This document shows positions 42,912-52,034 of a DNA stretch of 64,000 bases, piece by piece (the stretch's first letter is position 1; every line of letters begins with the position of its first letter). Source of the DNA: Saccharothrix luteola (GTDB taxonomy: Bacteria; Actinomycetota; Actinomycetes; Mycobacteriales; Pseudonocardiaceae); NCBI RefSeq assembly GCF_020859565.1, contig NZ_JAJHUO010000016.1, forward strand, positions 135,269-199,268, read 5' to 3'. The notes under the pieces were generated by a model that saw only the letters and a list, made by a program, of their open reading frames with translations, was not told the DNA's origin and made no database searches. The translations under genes were made by a program, and so were the position numbers.

Positions 42912-43984
42912 GCGGCCTGCACCTGCGGGGCGTCGTCCTCCCCGAGGGTGGCGACCCGCGGGACGTCTGGGTGGTCAACGGGCGGATCCGCACCCGGCCG
43001 GTGCCCGGCGCGACCACCGTCAGCAGCGGCGGGTACCTGGTGCCCGGCCTGGTCGACGCGCACTGCCACGTCGGCCTGGGCGCCAGGGGCGCGGTCGACC
43101 TGCCCGAGGCGGTCGACCAGGCCCTCGCCGACCGGCGGACGGGCACCCTGCTCATCCGCGACTGCGGCTCGCCGCTGGACACGCGACCGCTGCAGGAGCG
43201 CCTCGACCTGCCCCGGATCATCCGCGCGGGCAGGCACCTGGCCAGGCCCAAGCGGTACATCAAGTACCTGGGCGTCGAGATCGAGGACCCGGCCGACCTG
43301 CCGTCCGCCGTGGCCGAGCAGGTCGCCGCCGGCGACGGCTGGGTGAAGCTGGTCGGCGACTGGATCGACCGCTCCACCGGCGACCTCGCGCCCCTGTGGA
43401 CCGAGGACGTGCTCACCGAGGCGATCAAGGTCGCGCACGAGAACAAGGCCAGGGTCACCGCGCACGTCTTCGGCGAGGACGCCCTGCCCGCCCTGCTCAA
43501 CGCGGGCATCGACTGCATCGAGCACGGCACGGGCCTGACCGACGACACGATCGCGCAGATGGCCCGCAACGGGACCGCGCTGGTGCCGACGTTGATCAAC
43601 ATCGAGAACTTCCCGGCCATCGCGGCGGGCGCCGACAAGTACCCGGTCTACCAGGGCCACATGCGGCACCTGTACGAGCGCAACACCGAGACCATCGCGA
43701 AGGCGGTCGAGGCGGGCGTGCCGGTGTTCGCGGGCACGGACGCGGGCGGCGGCATCGAGCACGGCCGGATCGTGGACGAGATCAAGGCGCTGCACGGGGT
43801 CGGCCTGAGCACCACCCAGGCCCTCGGCGCGGCGTCCTGGGCCGCCCGCGAGTGGCTCGGCTTCCCGTCGCTGACCGAGGGCGCCGCGGCCGACGTCGTG
43901 GTCTACGAGGACGACCCGCGTGAGGACCTCGACGCCCTGCGGCACCCGAAGCTGGTCATGCTGCGCGGCCGGATCCACGCCTGA
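42908..43984 (+). CDS. Amidohydrolase family protein (imidazolonepropionase/prolidase-like)
   Basis: A 358-residue metal-dependent hydrolase. Metal ligands lie in VPGLVDAHCHVGLG, the bridging Lys region in DGWVKLVGDWID, His in VTAHVFGEDAL and IDCIEHGTGLTDD, and the catalytic Asp in PVFAGTDAGGGIEHG. Small N- and C-terminal beta strands form the usual composite domain. GTG start overlaps the ffh stop, a pairing common in actinomycetes. It may act on dipeptides or organophosphate-like esters; the substrate is unknown. Confidence 0.87.
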   Translation: MSGLHLRGVVLPEGGDPRDVWVVNGRIRTRPVPGATTVSSGGYLVPGLVDAHCHVGLGARGAVDLPEAVDQALADRRTGTLLIRDCGSPLDTRPLQERLDLPRIIRAGRHLARPKRYIKYLGVEIEDPADLPSAVAEQVAAGDGWVKLVGDWIDRSTGDLAPLWTEDVLTEAIKVAHENKARVTAHVFGEDALPALLNAGIDCIEHGTGLTDDTIAQMARNGTALVPTLINIENFPAIAAGADKYPVYQGHMRHLYERNTETIAKAVEAGVPVFAGTDAGGGIEHGRIVDEIKALHGVGLSTTQALGAASWAAREWLGFPSLTEGAAADVVVYEDDPREDLDALRHPKLVMLRGRIHA

Positions 43985-44029
43985 CCTCGCGGCGCCCGGT
44001 CGGCTGCGGTAGGAAATCCGTGATGGGGG

Positions 44030-44110
44030 CGGGTGGCGAGGAGTTCTTCCGCCACCCGTGGTGAGTGCTGCCGCCGTCAGGGTGATCTTGAACGGCCTCG
44101 GGCAGCACTC
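44030..44110 (+). terminator. Two hairpins after the amidohydrolase gene
   Basis: CGGGTGGCG / CGCCACCCG (44030-44038 and 44050-44058) makes a 9-bp stem with an 11-base loop. A second inverted repeat GAGTGCTGCC / GGCAGCACTC spans 44063-44072 and 44101-44110. Neither has a T-run. Together they probably end the ffh transcript. Confidence 0.45.
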
Positions 44111-44126
44111 CGCCCCACCGGACCAC

Positions 44127-44132
44127 TACGTT
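44127..44132 (+). promoter_or_regulatory. -10 element for a leaderless transcript
   Basis: TACGTT ends 7 bases before the GTG of the first CPBP gene, which has no ribosome site. Confidence 0.45.
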
Positions 44133-44139
44133 CGGACGA

Positions 44140-44850
44140 GTGGAGGAACAGCAGGACCAGGACACCGGCCGCGCGCACTGGGGTTTCCTGGCGTTCTTCA
44201 CCGGGCTCGGCGGTTACCACCTCGCCATCCTCGCCTTCACCGCCGCGACGGCCGACCGCTTCGCCGAGGTGGACGTCACCAACCCGCCGGTGCTCGGCCC
44301 GCTCCTGCTGCTGGTCTTCCTGCCCAACGTCCTGCTCGGCCTCGGCCCCGTCGTCATCTCCTGGTACCGGGGCGACGGGCCCAACAAGGACTTCGGCCTG
44401 GTGCCCACCCTCCGCGACCTGAAGGTCGGCCTGGCCGCAGGCGGCGCGGCGCTGCTGGCCGCCTGGCTCATCGGCGCGCTGCTGCTGCGCATCAACCCGG
44501 ACCGGTCCAGCTCGCTGGACGAGATCGAAGCCCTCTCCGGCGGCCGGACGGTCTGGCTGGCCGCCGCGGCGCTGTTCGTCTTCCTCGGCGCGCCGCTGAC
44601 CGAGGAACTGCTCACCAGGGGAGCGCTGTGGCAGGCGCTGGCCCACTACCGGATACCCAGGATCGCGATCCTGGCGCTGACCGCCGTCGTCTTCGCGTTC
44701 CTGCACGAGGAGAGCTGGCGCGTGCTGAGCCTGTTCGCGCAGGGGCTGGCCATCGGCGCGGCCCGCATGATCACCGGCCGGGTGGCCTCCAGCGTGGTGG
44801 CCCACGCGACGAACAACCTGCTGCCCGCCGTCTACCTCTACACCGGCTGA
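44140..44850 (+). CDS. CPBP-family intramembrane metalloprotease
   Basis: A 236-residue membrane protein with about 6-7 helices. The Rce1/CPBP active-site motifs are present: EELLTRGALWQALA (EExxxR), FAFLHEESWR (FxxxH) and VVAHATNNLLPAVYLY (HxxxN). The family cleaves prenylated proteins in eukaryotes, and in bacteria often processes peptides or bacteriocins. GTG start, leaderless. Followed after 9 bases by a second CPBP gene on the same strand with its own -10 element, so this is a tandem duplicate pair. Confidence 0.9.
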   Translation: MEEQQDQDTGRAHWGFLAFFTGLGGYHLAILAFTAATADRFAEVDVTNPPVLGPLLLLVFLPNVLLGLGPVVISWYRGDGPNKDFGLVPTLRDLKVGLAAGGAALLAAWLIGALLLRINPDRSSSLDEIEALSGGRTVWLAAAALFVFLGAPLTEELLTRGALWQALAHYRIPRIAILALTAVVFAFLHEESWRVLSLFAQGLAIGAARMITGRVASSVVAHATNNLLPAVYLYTG

Positions 44851-44851
44851 C

Positions 44852-44857
44852 TAGGGT
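44852..44857 (+). promoter_or_regulatory. -10-like element before the second CPBP gene
   Basis: TAGGGT lies 2 bases before ATG 44860 and 8 bases before GTG 44866. If used, transcription would start at about 44864-44866 and GTG 44866 would be the leaderless start, removing two residues. Confidence 0.35.
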
Positions 44858-44859
44858 GG

Positions 44860-45642
44860 ATGGCTGTGACACGACCGGATGAACCGCCCCCGGGGCTGAT
44901 CGCCAGCGTCCGCGCGGTGGGACGGGAGCCCGAAGCGGTGCACGCGGGCCAGCGGTGGGGCTTCGGCGCGTTCCTGCTCGTCGAAGCGGTCTTCGTGCTC
45001 AGCGCGGTGTTCATCACGGCGGTGGCCAGGACCTCGGGCACGGACATCGGCTCGTCGGTGAGCTTCGTCCTGATCGGGTCCATCGTGCCGACGGTGCTGG
45101 CCGCGGCGGTCGCCGTCACCATCACCTACCTGCGCGGCAACGGCCCGTTCCAGGACCTCCGGCTCGCCTGGGACTGGGCGGACGTCAAGGTCGGGCTCAA
45201 GCTGGGCGCGCTCGGCCTGGTGCTCACCTACGTGGCCGCGGTGATCTGGTCGAGGGTGGTCGGCGACAAGAACGCCACCTCCGCGATCGGCGAGCTCGTG
45301 GACGGCGCGGGGCTGCCGCTGGCCGCCGCCGTGGCGATGTTCCTCTACGTGTGCTTCCTGGGCCCGGTGTGCGAGGAAGTGATCTACCGGGGACTGCTGT
45401 GGGGCGCGATCGAGCGGCAGCGCTGGAGCCGGTGGGCGGCGTTCGTGCTGACCACGCTGATCTTCGCGGCCAGCCACCTCGAACCGCTGCGGACGTCGTT
45501 GCTCATCGTCATCGCACTGCCCATCGGCATCGCCCGCCTCATCACCCGCAGGCTCACCGCGAGCGTGGTGGCGCACGTCATCAACAACTTCCTGCCCGGC
45601 CTGACCCTGCTCCTCGTCTCCATCGGGGTGATGCCCGCGTGA
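44860..45642 (+). CDS. CPBP-family intramembrane metalloprotease
   Basis: A 260-residue membrane protein, the second of a tandem pair. The catalytic motifs are CEEVIYRGLLWGAIE (EExxxR), FAASHLEPLR (FxxxH) and VVAHVINNFLPGLTLL (HxxxN). The N-terminus is a 35-residue polar extension before the first helix (FGAFLLVEAVFVLSAVF). The start is either ATG 44860 or GTG 44866. The stop overlaps pxpA (GTGA), so pxpA is translated from the same mRNA. Role unknown; membrane peptide processing is the family theme. Confidence 0.9.
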   Translation: MAVTRPDEPPPGLIASVRAVGREPEAVHAGQRWGFGAFLLVEAVFVLSAVFITAVARTSGTDIGSSVSFVLIGSIVPTVLAAAVAVTITYLRGNGPFQDLRLAWDWADVKVGLKLGALGLVLTYVAAVIWSRVVGDKNATSAIGELVDGAGLPLAAAVAMFLYVCFLGPVCEEVIYRGLLWGAIERQRWSRWAAFVLTTLIFAASHLEPLRTSLLIVIALPIGIARLITRRLTASVVAHVINNFLPGLTLLLVSIGVMPA

Positions 45643-46406
45643 GCACCCGCGCGATCGACCTCAACAGCGACCTCGGCGAGGGCTTCGGCATCTGGCGCCT
45701 CGGCGACGACGAAGCCCTGCTCGGCATCGTGACCAGCGCGAACGTGGCCTGCGGCTTCCACGCCGGCGACCCGTCGACCATGCGCCGGGTGTGCGGCCAG
45801 GCGGCGGACGCGGGCGTGGCGGTCGGCGCGCAGGTCTCCTACCGCGACCTGGCCGGCTTCGGCCGCCGGTTCATCGACGCGGACCCCTCCGAGCTGGCCG
45901 ACGAGGTGCTGTACCAGATCGGGGCGCTGGACGCGTGCGCCCGGGCGGCCGGGACGTCGGTCGAGTACGTCAAGCCGCACGGCGCGCTCTACAACGCCGC
46001 GGTGCACCACGACCGGCAGGCGCGGGCCGTGGTGGAGGGAGTGAAGGCGTTCGGCGACCTGCCCGTCCTCGGGTTGCCCGGCTCGCGCCTGCTCCACCAC
46101 GCCGAACGGACGGGCCTGCGCCCGGTGCGGGAGGCGTTCGCCGACCGCGCGTACACACCCGAGGCCACGCTGGTGCCCCGCACCGCGCCGAACGCCGTCC
46201 TGACCAGCACGGACGCCGTGCTGGCGCAGGTGCTCCGGCTCGCCGAGCGGGGTGAACTGGTCGCCGCGGACGGCGCCGTCCTCAAGGTGGAGGTCGACTC
46301 CATCTGCCTGCACGGCGACACTCCGGGCGCGGTGGAGCACGCGACGAAGATCCGCGGGGCGTTGGCGGACGCGGGCGTCCCCGTGGCCCGATTCGTCCTC
46401 CGGTAG
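45639..46406 (+). CDS. pxpA: 5-oxoprolinase subunit PxpA (LamB/YcsF family)
   Basis: A 255-residue LamB/YcsF protein. The N-terminal signature DLNSDLGEGFGIWRLGDD, the metal/substrate block NVACGFHAGDPSTMRR, and GTSVEYVKPHGALYNAAV are all conserved; the C-terminus has SICLHGDTPGAVEHA. PxpA works with PxpB and PxpC to convert 5-oxoproline to glutamate using ATP. Those partners are usually adjacent, but here the neighbours are a CPBP protease and rpsP, so they must be elsewhere. GTG start overlaps the protease stop. Confidence 0.92.
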   Translation: MSTRAIDLNSDLGEGFGIWRLGDDEALLGIVTSANVACGFHAGDPSTMRRVCGQAADAGVAVGAQVSYRDLAGFGRRFIDADPSELADEVLYQIGALDACARAAGTSVEYVKPHGALYNAAVHHDRQARAVVEGVKAFGDLPVLGLPGSRLLHHAERTGLRPVREAFADRAYTPEATLVPRTAPNAVLTSTDAVLAQVLRLAERGELVAADGAVLKVEVDSICLHGDTPGAVEHATKIRGALADAGVPVARFVLR

Positions 46407-46559
46407 AACCGTCTGGCAGAATGGTCGGTTGTTCGCCGAGGTCGGTCCCTCTCACCGTGCCATGGCGCCCCAGACACCTGGGCTTTCACCACCCGTGCCC
46501 CACTCGGGTGAGGACTGCCCGCACCTGAGCACACGAGAGCACGAGGAGCACCCACACCC

Positions 46560-47012
46560 GTGGCCGTCAAGATCAAGCTTCAGCGGCTTGGCAAGATCCG
46601 TCAGCCGTACTACCGGATCGTCGTCGCCGATGCCCGCACCCGCCGCAACGGCAAGGCCATCGAGACGATCGGCAAGTACCACCCGAAGGAAGAGCCGTCG
46701 TTCATCGCGGTGGACAGCGACCGCGCGCAGTACTGGCTGGGCGTCGGCGCGCAGCCGACCGAGTCGGTCCAGCGCCTGCTGGAGATCACCGGTGACTGGC
46801 AGAAGTTCAAGGGCCTGCCGGGTGCCGAGGGCACGCTGAAGGTCAAGGAGCCGAAGACGAGCAAGGCGGACCTGTTCGCCGCCGCGCTCGCCGCCGCCGG
46901 CGACGCGCCGTCCACCGAGGCGACGACCCCGAAGAAGAAGTCGGCCAAGAAGGACGACGCCAAGAAGGCTGACGCCGAGGCCGCTCCCGAGGCTGCCAAG
47001 GACGAGGCGTGA
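46560..47012 (+). CDS. rpsP: 30S ribosomal protein S16
   Basis: A 150-residue S16. The core (residues 1-85: [37 protein letters not shown]) is standard; an actinobacterial Ala/Lys-rich tail of about 60 residues follows. GTG start. It opens the rpsP-khpA-rimM-trmD unit; the 153-base gap upstream contains a possible -10 CAGAAT at 46417-46422. The stop overlaps khpA. Confidence 0.96.
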   Translation: MAVKIKLQRLGKIRQPYYRIVVADARTRRNGKAIETIGKYHPKEEPSFIAVDSDRAQYWLGVGAQPTESVQRLLEITGDWQKFKGLPGAEGTLKVKEPKTSKADLFAAALAAAGDAPSTEATTPKKKSAKKDDAKKADAEAAPEAAKDEA

Positions 47013-47248
47013 GCTTGTTGGCTGACGCCCTCGAACACCTCGTTCGGGGCATCGTCGACCACCCGGACGACGTCCGGGTGAACCTGGTCACGACCCGCCG
47101 CGGTCGCACGCTCGAGGTGCACGTCCACCCGGACGACCTCGGCAAGGTGATCGGCCGCAGCGGTCGCACCGCGACCGCCCTGCGCACCGTGATGGCCGGT
47201 ATCGGTGGTCGTGGCGTGCGCGTCGACGTGGTCGACACCGACCGCTGA
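47009..47248 (+). CDS. khpA: KH-domain RNA-binding protein KhpA
   Basis: A 79-residue single KH domain. The RNA-gripping loop [18 protein letters not shown] is the GxxG motif. KhpA (YlqC) binds RNA with KhpB and affects small-RNA and cell-envelope control; in actinobacteria the gene sits between rpsP and rimM, as here. GTG start overlaps the rpsP stop by 4 bases. Confidence 0.93.
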   Translation: MSLLADALEHLVRGIVDHPDDVRVNLVTTRRGRTLEVHVHPDDLGKVIGRSGRTATALRTVMAGIGGRGVRVDVVDTDR

Positions 47249-47256
47249 ACGCGCAC

Positions 47257-47775
47257 ATGGACGTCGTCGTCGGCCGAGTGGCCAAGGCGCACGGGATCAG
47301 CGGCGAGCTCGCGGTCGACGTGCGCACGGACTCACCCGAGACCCGGTTCGCGCCGGGCTCGGTGCTGACCGCCAAACTGCGCGACGGCACCTCCCGCAAC
47401 CTCACCGTCGCAGCCGCCCGGAACCACTCCGGGCGGCTGCTGGTGCGTTTCGAGGAAGTGCTGACCCGTGACGTCGCCGAGACGCTGCGCGGCACCTTGC
47501 TGCTCGCGAGCACCGAGGACCTGCCGCCGACCGGTGACCCGGACGAGTTCTACGACCACGAGCTCGAAGGGCTGACCGCCGAGCTCGCGGACGGCACGAG
47601 GATCGGCACCGTGCTGGAGGTCGTGCACGGACCGGGCGGCGAGCTGCTCGTGGTCAAGCGCGAGAACGGCGACGAGGCCCTGATCCCGTTCGTGCGCGAG
47701 ATCGTGCCCACCGTGGACCTCGCGGGCAAGCGCGTCCTGCTGGACCCGCCCGAGGGCCTCCTCGATGCGGATTGA
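47257..47775 (+). CDS. rimM: 16S rRNA processing protein RimM
   Basis: A 172-residue protein with the N-terminal RimM barrel ([20 protein letters not shown]) and the C-terminal PRC-barrel ([36 protein letters not shown]). It binds S19 and helps mature the 30S head. ATG start 8 bases after khpA; its last codons overlap trmD by 11 bases. Confidence 0.95.
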   Translation: MDVVVGRVAKAHGISGELAVDVRTDSPETRFAPGSVLTAKLRDGTSRNLTVAAARNHSGRLLVRFEEVLTRDVAETLRGTLLLASTEDLPPTGDPDEFYDHELEGLTAELADGTRIGTVLEVVHGPGGELLVVKRENGDEALIPFVREIVPTVDLAGKRVLLDPPEGLLDAD

Positions 47776-48511
47776 CGTCGTCACGATCTTCCCGGAGTAC
47801 CTGGACCCGCTCCGCGCCGCCCTGCTCGGCAAGGCGATCGACAAGGGTCTGATCAGCGTCGGCGTGCACGACCTGCGGAACTGGACGCACGACGTGCACA
47901 AGGCCGTCGACGACAGCCCGTACGGCGGCGGTCCGGGCATGGTGATGAAGCCCCAGGTGTGGGGCGAGGCGCTGGACGACGTCGTCACCCCGGCCACCCG
48001 CCTGATCGTGCCGACACCGGCCGGTCGGCCGTTCACCCAGCGGTTGGCGCACGACCTGGCCGCGGAGGAGCACCTGGTGTTCGCCTGCGGCCGGTACGAG
48101 GGCATCGACCAGCGGGTGGTGGACGACGCGTCGCGCCGGATGCGCGTGGACGAGGTCTCCATCGGCGACTACGTGCTCGTCGGCGGCGAGGTGGCGGTGC
48201 TGGTGGTGGTCGAGGCCGTCGTCCGCCTCCTGCCCGGTGTGCTCGGCAACCCGAAGTCGGCCGCCGAGGACTCGTTCTCCGACGGCCTGCTGGAGGGCCC
48301 CAGCTACACCCGGCCCGAGGTGTGGCGCGACCTCGCCGTGCCCGAGGTCCTGCGCTCGGGCAACCACAAGGCGATCGACCGCTGGCGGCGCGACCAGTCG
48401 CTGCGCCGCACCCGCGAACGCCGCCCCGAACTGCTCGAGGCCCTGCCCGAAGGGGCGCTCGACAAGCACGACCGCAAGCTGCTCGACGAGCTGGACCGAG
48501 GGCTGGACTAG
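47765..48511 (+). CDS. trmD: tRNA (guanine37-N1)-methyltransferase TrmD
   Basis: A 248-residue SPOUT methyltransferase. The N-terminus [16 protein letters not shown] and [15 protein letters not shown] are diagnostic; the trefoil knot that holds AdoMet is [13 protein letters not shown] and [19 protein letters not shown], and the catalytic Asp lies in the linker before the helical tRNA-binding tail. It makes m1G37, preventing +1 frameshifts. Overlaps rimM by 11 bases. Confidence 0.97.
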   Translation: MRIDVVTIFPEYLDPLRAALLGKAIDKGLISVGVHDLRNWTHDVHKAVDDSPYGGGPGMVMKPQVWGEALDDVVTPATRLIVPTPAGRPFTQRLAHDLAAEEHLVFACGRYEGIDQRVVDDASRRMRVDEVSIGDYVLVGGEVAVLVVVEAVVRLLPGVLGNPKSAAEDSFSDGLLEGPSYTRPEVWRDLAVPEVLRSGNHKAIDRWRRDQSLRRTRERRPELLEALPEGALDKHDRKLLDELDRGLD

Positions 48512-48676
48512 GGCCGATTTCTCCCCGCCGCCCCTCGTCTGGCACACTGGACAGGTTGCTGCACCCGGTTCAACTCATCCGGCGTGCGCTAGGCCCGCCC
48601 CCGCGCGTGTGTGACTTGAGTTCGGCCGCGCCTTGGGGGAGTACGCAATACACGTGAGGACGAGGACGGACCACCG

Positions 48677-49036
48677 ATGAACACCCTGGACGCTCTTGAC
48701 GCCCAGTCGCTGCGCTCCGACATCCCCAGCTTCCGGCCGGGCGACACGCTGAAGGTCCACGTCCGCGTCATCGAGGGCTCCCGTGAGCGGGTCCAGGTGT
48801 TCCAGGGCGTCGTGATCCGCCGGCAGAACGGCGGCATCCGCGAGACCTTCACCGTCCGCAAGGTCTCGTTCGGCGTCGGCGTCGAGCGCACCTTCCCGGT
48901 GCACTCCCCGAACATCGCGGAGATCGAGGTCGCCTCCCGCGGCGACGTCCGCCGGGCGAAGCTGTACTACCTGCGCGACCTGCGCGGCAAGGCCGCCAAG
49001 ATCAAGGAGAAGCGCGACGCCCGACCGGCCTCCTGA
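48677..49036 (+). CDS. rplS: 50S ribosomal protein L19
   Basis: A 119-residue L19, full length, with the typical [39 protein letters not shown] and [23 protein letters not shown] start with a GAGGACGAGGA leader. The 165-base gap after trmD and its own leader suggest an additional promoter. Confidence 0.96.
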   Translation: MNTLDALDAQSLRSDIPSFRPGDTLKVHVRVIEGSRERVQVFQGVVIRRQNGGIRETFTVRKVSFGVGVERTFPVHSPNIAEIEVASRGDVRRAKLYYLRDLRGKAAKIKEKRDARPAS

Positions 49037-49058
49037 CGCCGGACACACGCGGAAGCAG

Positions 49059-49064
49059 TAGCCT
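49059..49064 (+). promoter_or_regulatory. -10 element, leaderless lepB promoter
   Basis: TAGCCT ends exactly 6 bases before the GTG of the first signal peptidase gene; no ribosome site is present. A CTGACG at 49033-49038 could be the -35 with a 20-base spacer. Confidence 0.55.
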
Positions 49065-49070
49065 GCCCAC

Positions 49071-49973
49071 GTGGCAGATCCCGTGCACCGCTCCGCTGAC
49101 GAAGACGGTCAGGATCCCGCAGTCGAGTCCACTCCGGACTCGACTGCGGGCGGCAAGTCGAAGAAGGACAAGAAGAAGCCCCCGCTCTGGCGCGAGCTGC
49201 TCGTGCTCGGGGCCACGGCCCTGGTCCTCACCATCCTGATCCAGACGTTCCTGGCGCGGGTGTACGTGATCCCGTCGCAGTCGATGGAGGAGACCCTCCA
49301 CGGCTGCCCCGGGTGCAACAACGACCGGGTGCTGGTCGACAAGCTGGTCTACGACTTCACCGAGATCGAACCGGGTGAGGTCGTGGTCTTCCGCGGCCCC
49401 GAGACCTGGGGCAACAACGACTTCAACTCCGGCCGGTCGGACAACCCGATCGTGGCCGGCATCCAGTCGGTGGCCTCCCTGGTCGGCCTCGCGCCGCCGG
49501 ACGAGCGCGACTTCGTGAAGCGGGTCATCGCGGTCGGCGGGCAGACCGTCGAGTGCTGTGACGAGCAGCACCGCGTGAAGGTCGACGGCAAGCCGCTGGA
49601 CGAGCCGTACATCTACTGGCAGCCCGGCACGTCACCGGAGAACCACGACCCGTTCGAGCCGGTCAAGGTCCCCGAAGGCCACCTCTGGGTGATGGGTGAC
49701 AACCGCACGAACTCCACCGACTCCCGCAAGCAGGGCGGTGGCGGCGTGGCGGGCACCGTGCCGGAGGACAACGTCATCGGCAAGGCGCGGGTCATCGTGC
49801 TGCCGCCGTCGCGCTGGCAGGGCATCGGCGACCACAACCCCCAGTCCCTCGCGCTCGGCGCGCCCGCGTGGCAGGGCGCCATCCCGGCGGGTGCCGGCCT
49901 GGCCGCGGCGTGGCCGCTGGTGTTCTTCGGCCGCAAGGTCCGCAGGCGGTTGACCAGGGCCACACAGCCCTGA
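49071..49973 (+). CDS. lepB: Signal peptidase I (first copy)
   Basis: A 300-residue type I signal peptidase. A charged cytoplasmic N-tail of about 40 residues leads to the membrane anchor LLVLGATALVLTILIQTFLA. The catalytic Ser is in YVIPSQSMEETL and the Lys in DFVKRVIAVGGQTVECC; the box E motif is MGDNRTNSTDSR. A C-terminal hydrophobic segment gives a second membrane anchor, as in streptomycete Sip proteins. A CxxC (GCPGC) follows the active Ser and another Cys pair follows the Lys. It cleaves exported preproteins outside the membrane. Confidence 0.95.
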   Translation: MADPVHRSADEDGQDPAVESTPDSTAGGKSKKDKKKPPLWRELLVLGATALVLTILIQTFLARVYVIPSQSMEETLHGCPGCNNDRVLVDKLVYDFTEIEPGEVVVFRGPETWGNNDFNSGRSDNPIVAGIQSVASLVGLAPPDERDFVKRVIAVGGQTVECCDEQHRVKVDGKPLDEPYIYWQPGTSPENHDPFEPVKVPEGHLWVMGDNRTNSTDSRKQGGGGVAGTVPEDNVIGKARVIVLPPSRWQGIGDHNPQSLALGAPAWQGAIPAGAGLAAAWPLVFFGRKVRRRLTRATQP

Positions 49974-49977
49974 TCGG

Positions 49978-49983
49978 TAGGCT
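49978..49983 (+). promoter_or_regulatory. -10 element, leaderless second lepB promoter
   Basis: TAGGCT ends 6 bases before GTG 49990. A TTGACC at 49950-49955, inside the end of the first copy, is a possible -35 though the spacer (22) is long. Confidence 0.5.
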
Positions 49984-49989
49984 GACCGG

Positions 49990-50892
49990 GTGGTGGACGT
50001 CGCGTCGTCCCGGGGCTCTTCCGACGAGGGTGAACCGGAGCACGAGGAAAAGGTCGAGCAGTGGCGCGCCCGCGCGCGCAAAACGGCCAAGCGCAAGGGC
50101 TCGTTCTGGAAAGAGCTGCCGATCCTGATCGGCGTCGCGGTGGTGCTCGCGGTGCTGATCCAGTCGTTCCTGGCGAAGGTCTACATGATCCCGTCGGAGT
50201 CGATGGAGCAGACGCTGCACGGCTGCTCCGACGGCTGCTTCGGCGACCGGGTGCTGGTCGACAAGCTGGTCTACGACTTCTCGGAGATCGAACCGGGCGA
50301 GGTCGTGGTCTTCCACGGCCCCGACACCTGGATCAACCAGGACTTCATCGCGCCCGAGCCGACGAACCCGCTGGTCAAGGCGTTGCAAGGGCTCGGGTCG
50401 CTGATGGGGTTCCCGGCGGCGAACGAGGAGGACTTCGTCAAGCGGGTCATCGCGGTCGGCGGGCAGACGGTGCAGTGCTGCGACGACCGCAACCGGGTCG
50501 TGGTCGACGGCAAGCCGCTGGACGAGCCGTACGTGTACTGGGCGCCGGGCCGCAGCACGGTGCAGGAGTCGTTCGCCGAGCTGAAGATCCCCGAGGGCTA
50601 CCTGTTCGTGATGGGCGACAACCGCAACGACTCGTGCGACTCGCGGTGCCAGGGCGACGGCCGCGAGGGCGGTCTCGTGCCGGTGGACAACGTGGTGGGC
50701 AAGGCGCGGGTGATCGTGCTGCCGCCGTCGCGCTGGCAGGGCGTCGGTGACCACAACCCGCAGGTCGTGGCCATCGGGGCGCCCGCGTGGCAGGACGCGC
50801 TGCCCGCCGGGGTCGGCCTCGCGGCGGCGTGGCCGGTGCTGCTGCTGGGCAAGCGGGTGAGGTCGCGGTTGCGGGGTTCACGGCTGGGATAG
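49990..50892 (+). CDS. lepB: Signal peptidase I (second copy)
   Basis: A 300-residue paralogue of the preceding gene with the same layout: charged N-tail, anchor PILIGVAVVLAVLIQSFLA, catalytic Ser in YMIPSESMEQTL, Lys in DFVKRVIAVGGQTVQCC, MGDNRNDSCDSR and a C-terminal helix. It differs in the substrate-pocket loops (QGLGSLMGFPAANE instead of QSVASLVGLAPPD). Actinomycetes often keep two to four tandem copies with partly different substrates. Own leaderless promoter. Confidence 0.95.
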   Translation: MVDVASSRGSSDEGEPEHEEKVEQWRARARKTAKRKGSFWKELPILIGVAVVLAVLIQSFLAKVYMIPSESMEQTLHGCSDGCFGDRVLVDKLVYDFSEIEPGEVVVFHGPDTWINQDFIAPEPTNPLVKALQGLGSLMGFPAANEEDFVKRVIAVGGQTVQCCDDRNRVVVDGKPLDEPYVYWAPGRSTVQESFAELKIPEGYLFVMGDNRNDSCDSRCQGDGREGGLVPVDNVVGKARVIVLPPSRWQGVGDHNPQVVAIGAPAWQDALPAGVGLAAAWPVLLLGKRVRSRLRGSRLG

Positions 50893-50895
50893 GGT
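50890..50895 (+). promoter_or_regulatory. -10 element, leaderless rnhB promoter
   Basis: TAGGGT overlaps the lepB stop codon and ends 6 bases before GTG 50902. Confidence 0.5.
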
Positions 50896-50901
50896 CGAGG
50901 G

Positions 50902-51696
50902 GTGATCCGCAAGCCGCCTCGCGTCCAGGTCCGGCAGACCGCGGGGATCTGGGCCTTCGAGGCCGCGTTGGACCGGCGCGGGTTCGGCCCGGTGGCCGGC
51001 GTCGACGAGGCCGGCCGTGGCGCCTGCGCGGGCCCGCTCGTCGTGGCGTCGTGCGTGCTCAAGCCGGGTGACGCGGCGAAGTTCGAGGGGCTCACCGACT
51101 CGAAGTTGCTCACCGCCGCGGCGCGCGACCGGATGTACGACCTCGTGCTCAAGCGCGCGCTGGACTACGCGGTGATCGTGATCCCGGCCGCCGAGGTCGA
51201 CCTGATCGGCGTGCACGTGGCGAACATCGAGGGCATGCGGCGTGCGGTCGCGCGGTTGGAGGCACATCCCGGGTACGTCCTGACGGACGGCTTCCCGGTG
51301 CCCGGTCTCACGGCGCCGAACATGCCGGTGGTCAAGGGCGACCGGGTGGCGGCGTGCGTCGCGGCGGCGTCCGTGCTGGCCAAGGTCACGCGGGACCGGA
51401 TCATGACCGGTCTGCACGAGGAACTGCCCGTCTACGGGTTCGACGTGCACAAGGGCTACAGCACCCCCGAGCACTCGGCGGCGCTGGTGGAGCACGGCCC
51501 GAGTGCGCAACACCGCTGGTCGTATGCGAACGTGGCCGCCGCGGCGCTCCGGCACGGGATGGCGGCGCCGCACCGGGTGGCGCGCGGCGTGGTCGCGGCC
51601 GCCGTGGTCCAGAATGGGACAACCCCGCAGACCAGCGGTGGCAGGCTCGCGACGAGGAGGGGCGCGGATTCGATGATTACCCGCGCGGAGGCGTAA
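50902..51696 (+). CDS. rnhB: Ribonuclease HII
   Basis: A 264-residue RNase HII. The catalytic acids are in [19 protein letters not shown] (Asp-Glu) and [10 protein letters not shown] plus the later [20 protein letters not shown] (Asp, and the KVTRD helix). It removes RNA from RNA-DNA hybrids and single ribonucleotides. The C-terminus is about 50 residues longer than the family norm and polar. GTG start, apparently leaderless. Its TAA overlaps the next ATG by one base. Confidence 0.95.
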   Translation: MIRKPPRVQVRQTAGIWAFEAALDRRGFGPVAGVDEAGRGACAGPLVVASCVLKPGDAAKFEGLTDSKLLTAAARDRMYDLVLKRALDYAVIVIPAAEVDLIGVHVANIEGMRRAVARLEAHPGYVLTDGFPVPGLTAPNMPVVKGDRVAACVAAASVLAKVTRDRIMTGLHEELPVYGFDVHKGYSTPEHSAALVEHGPSAQHRWSYANVAAAALRHGMAAPHRVARGVVAAAVVQNGTTPQTSGGRLATRRGADSMITRAEA

Positions 51697-52019
51697 TGAG
51701 TGCAGAGGATCTCGAGAAGTACGAGACCGAGATGGAGTTGTCGCTGTACAAGGAGTACCGCGACATCGTCAGCCAGTTCTCGTTCGTCGTGGAGACCGAG
51801 CGGCGGTTCTACCTGGCCAACTCGGTGGACGTGCAGGTCCGCAACGCGGACGGCGAGGTCTACTTCGAGGTGCGGATGTCCGACGCGTGGGTGTGGGACA
51901 TGTACCGCCCCGCCCGGTTCGTGAAGAACGTCCGCGTCATCACCTTCAAGGACGTCAACGTCGAGGAGTTGGACAAACCCGACCTCAGGCTGCCCGAGGA
52001 CGGCCCGTTCAACTCCTGA
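51696..52019 (+). CDS. DUF2469 protein
   Basis: A 107-residue acidic protein: [38 protein letters not shown], and FEVRMSDAWVWDMYRPARFV are near-invariant in the family. It is found only in actinobacteria, always beside rnhB, and its function is unknown. The ATG overlaps the rnhB stop. A strong hairpin follows. Confidence 0.93.
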   Translation: MSAEDLEKYETEMELSLYKEYRDIVSQFSFVVETERRFYLANSVDVQVRNADGEVYFEVRMSDAWVWDMYRPARFVKNVRVITFKDVNVEELDKPDLRLPEDGPFNS

Positions 52020-52034
52020 TACCCGCAAAGTCGC

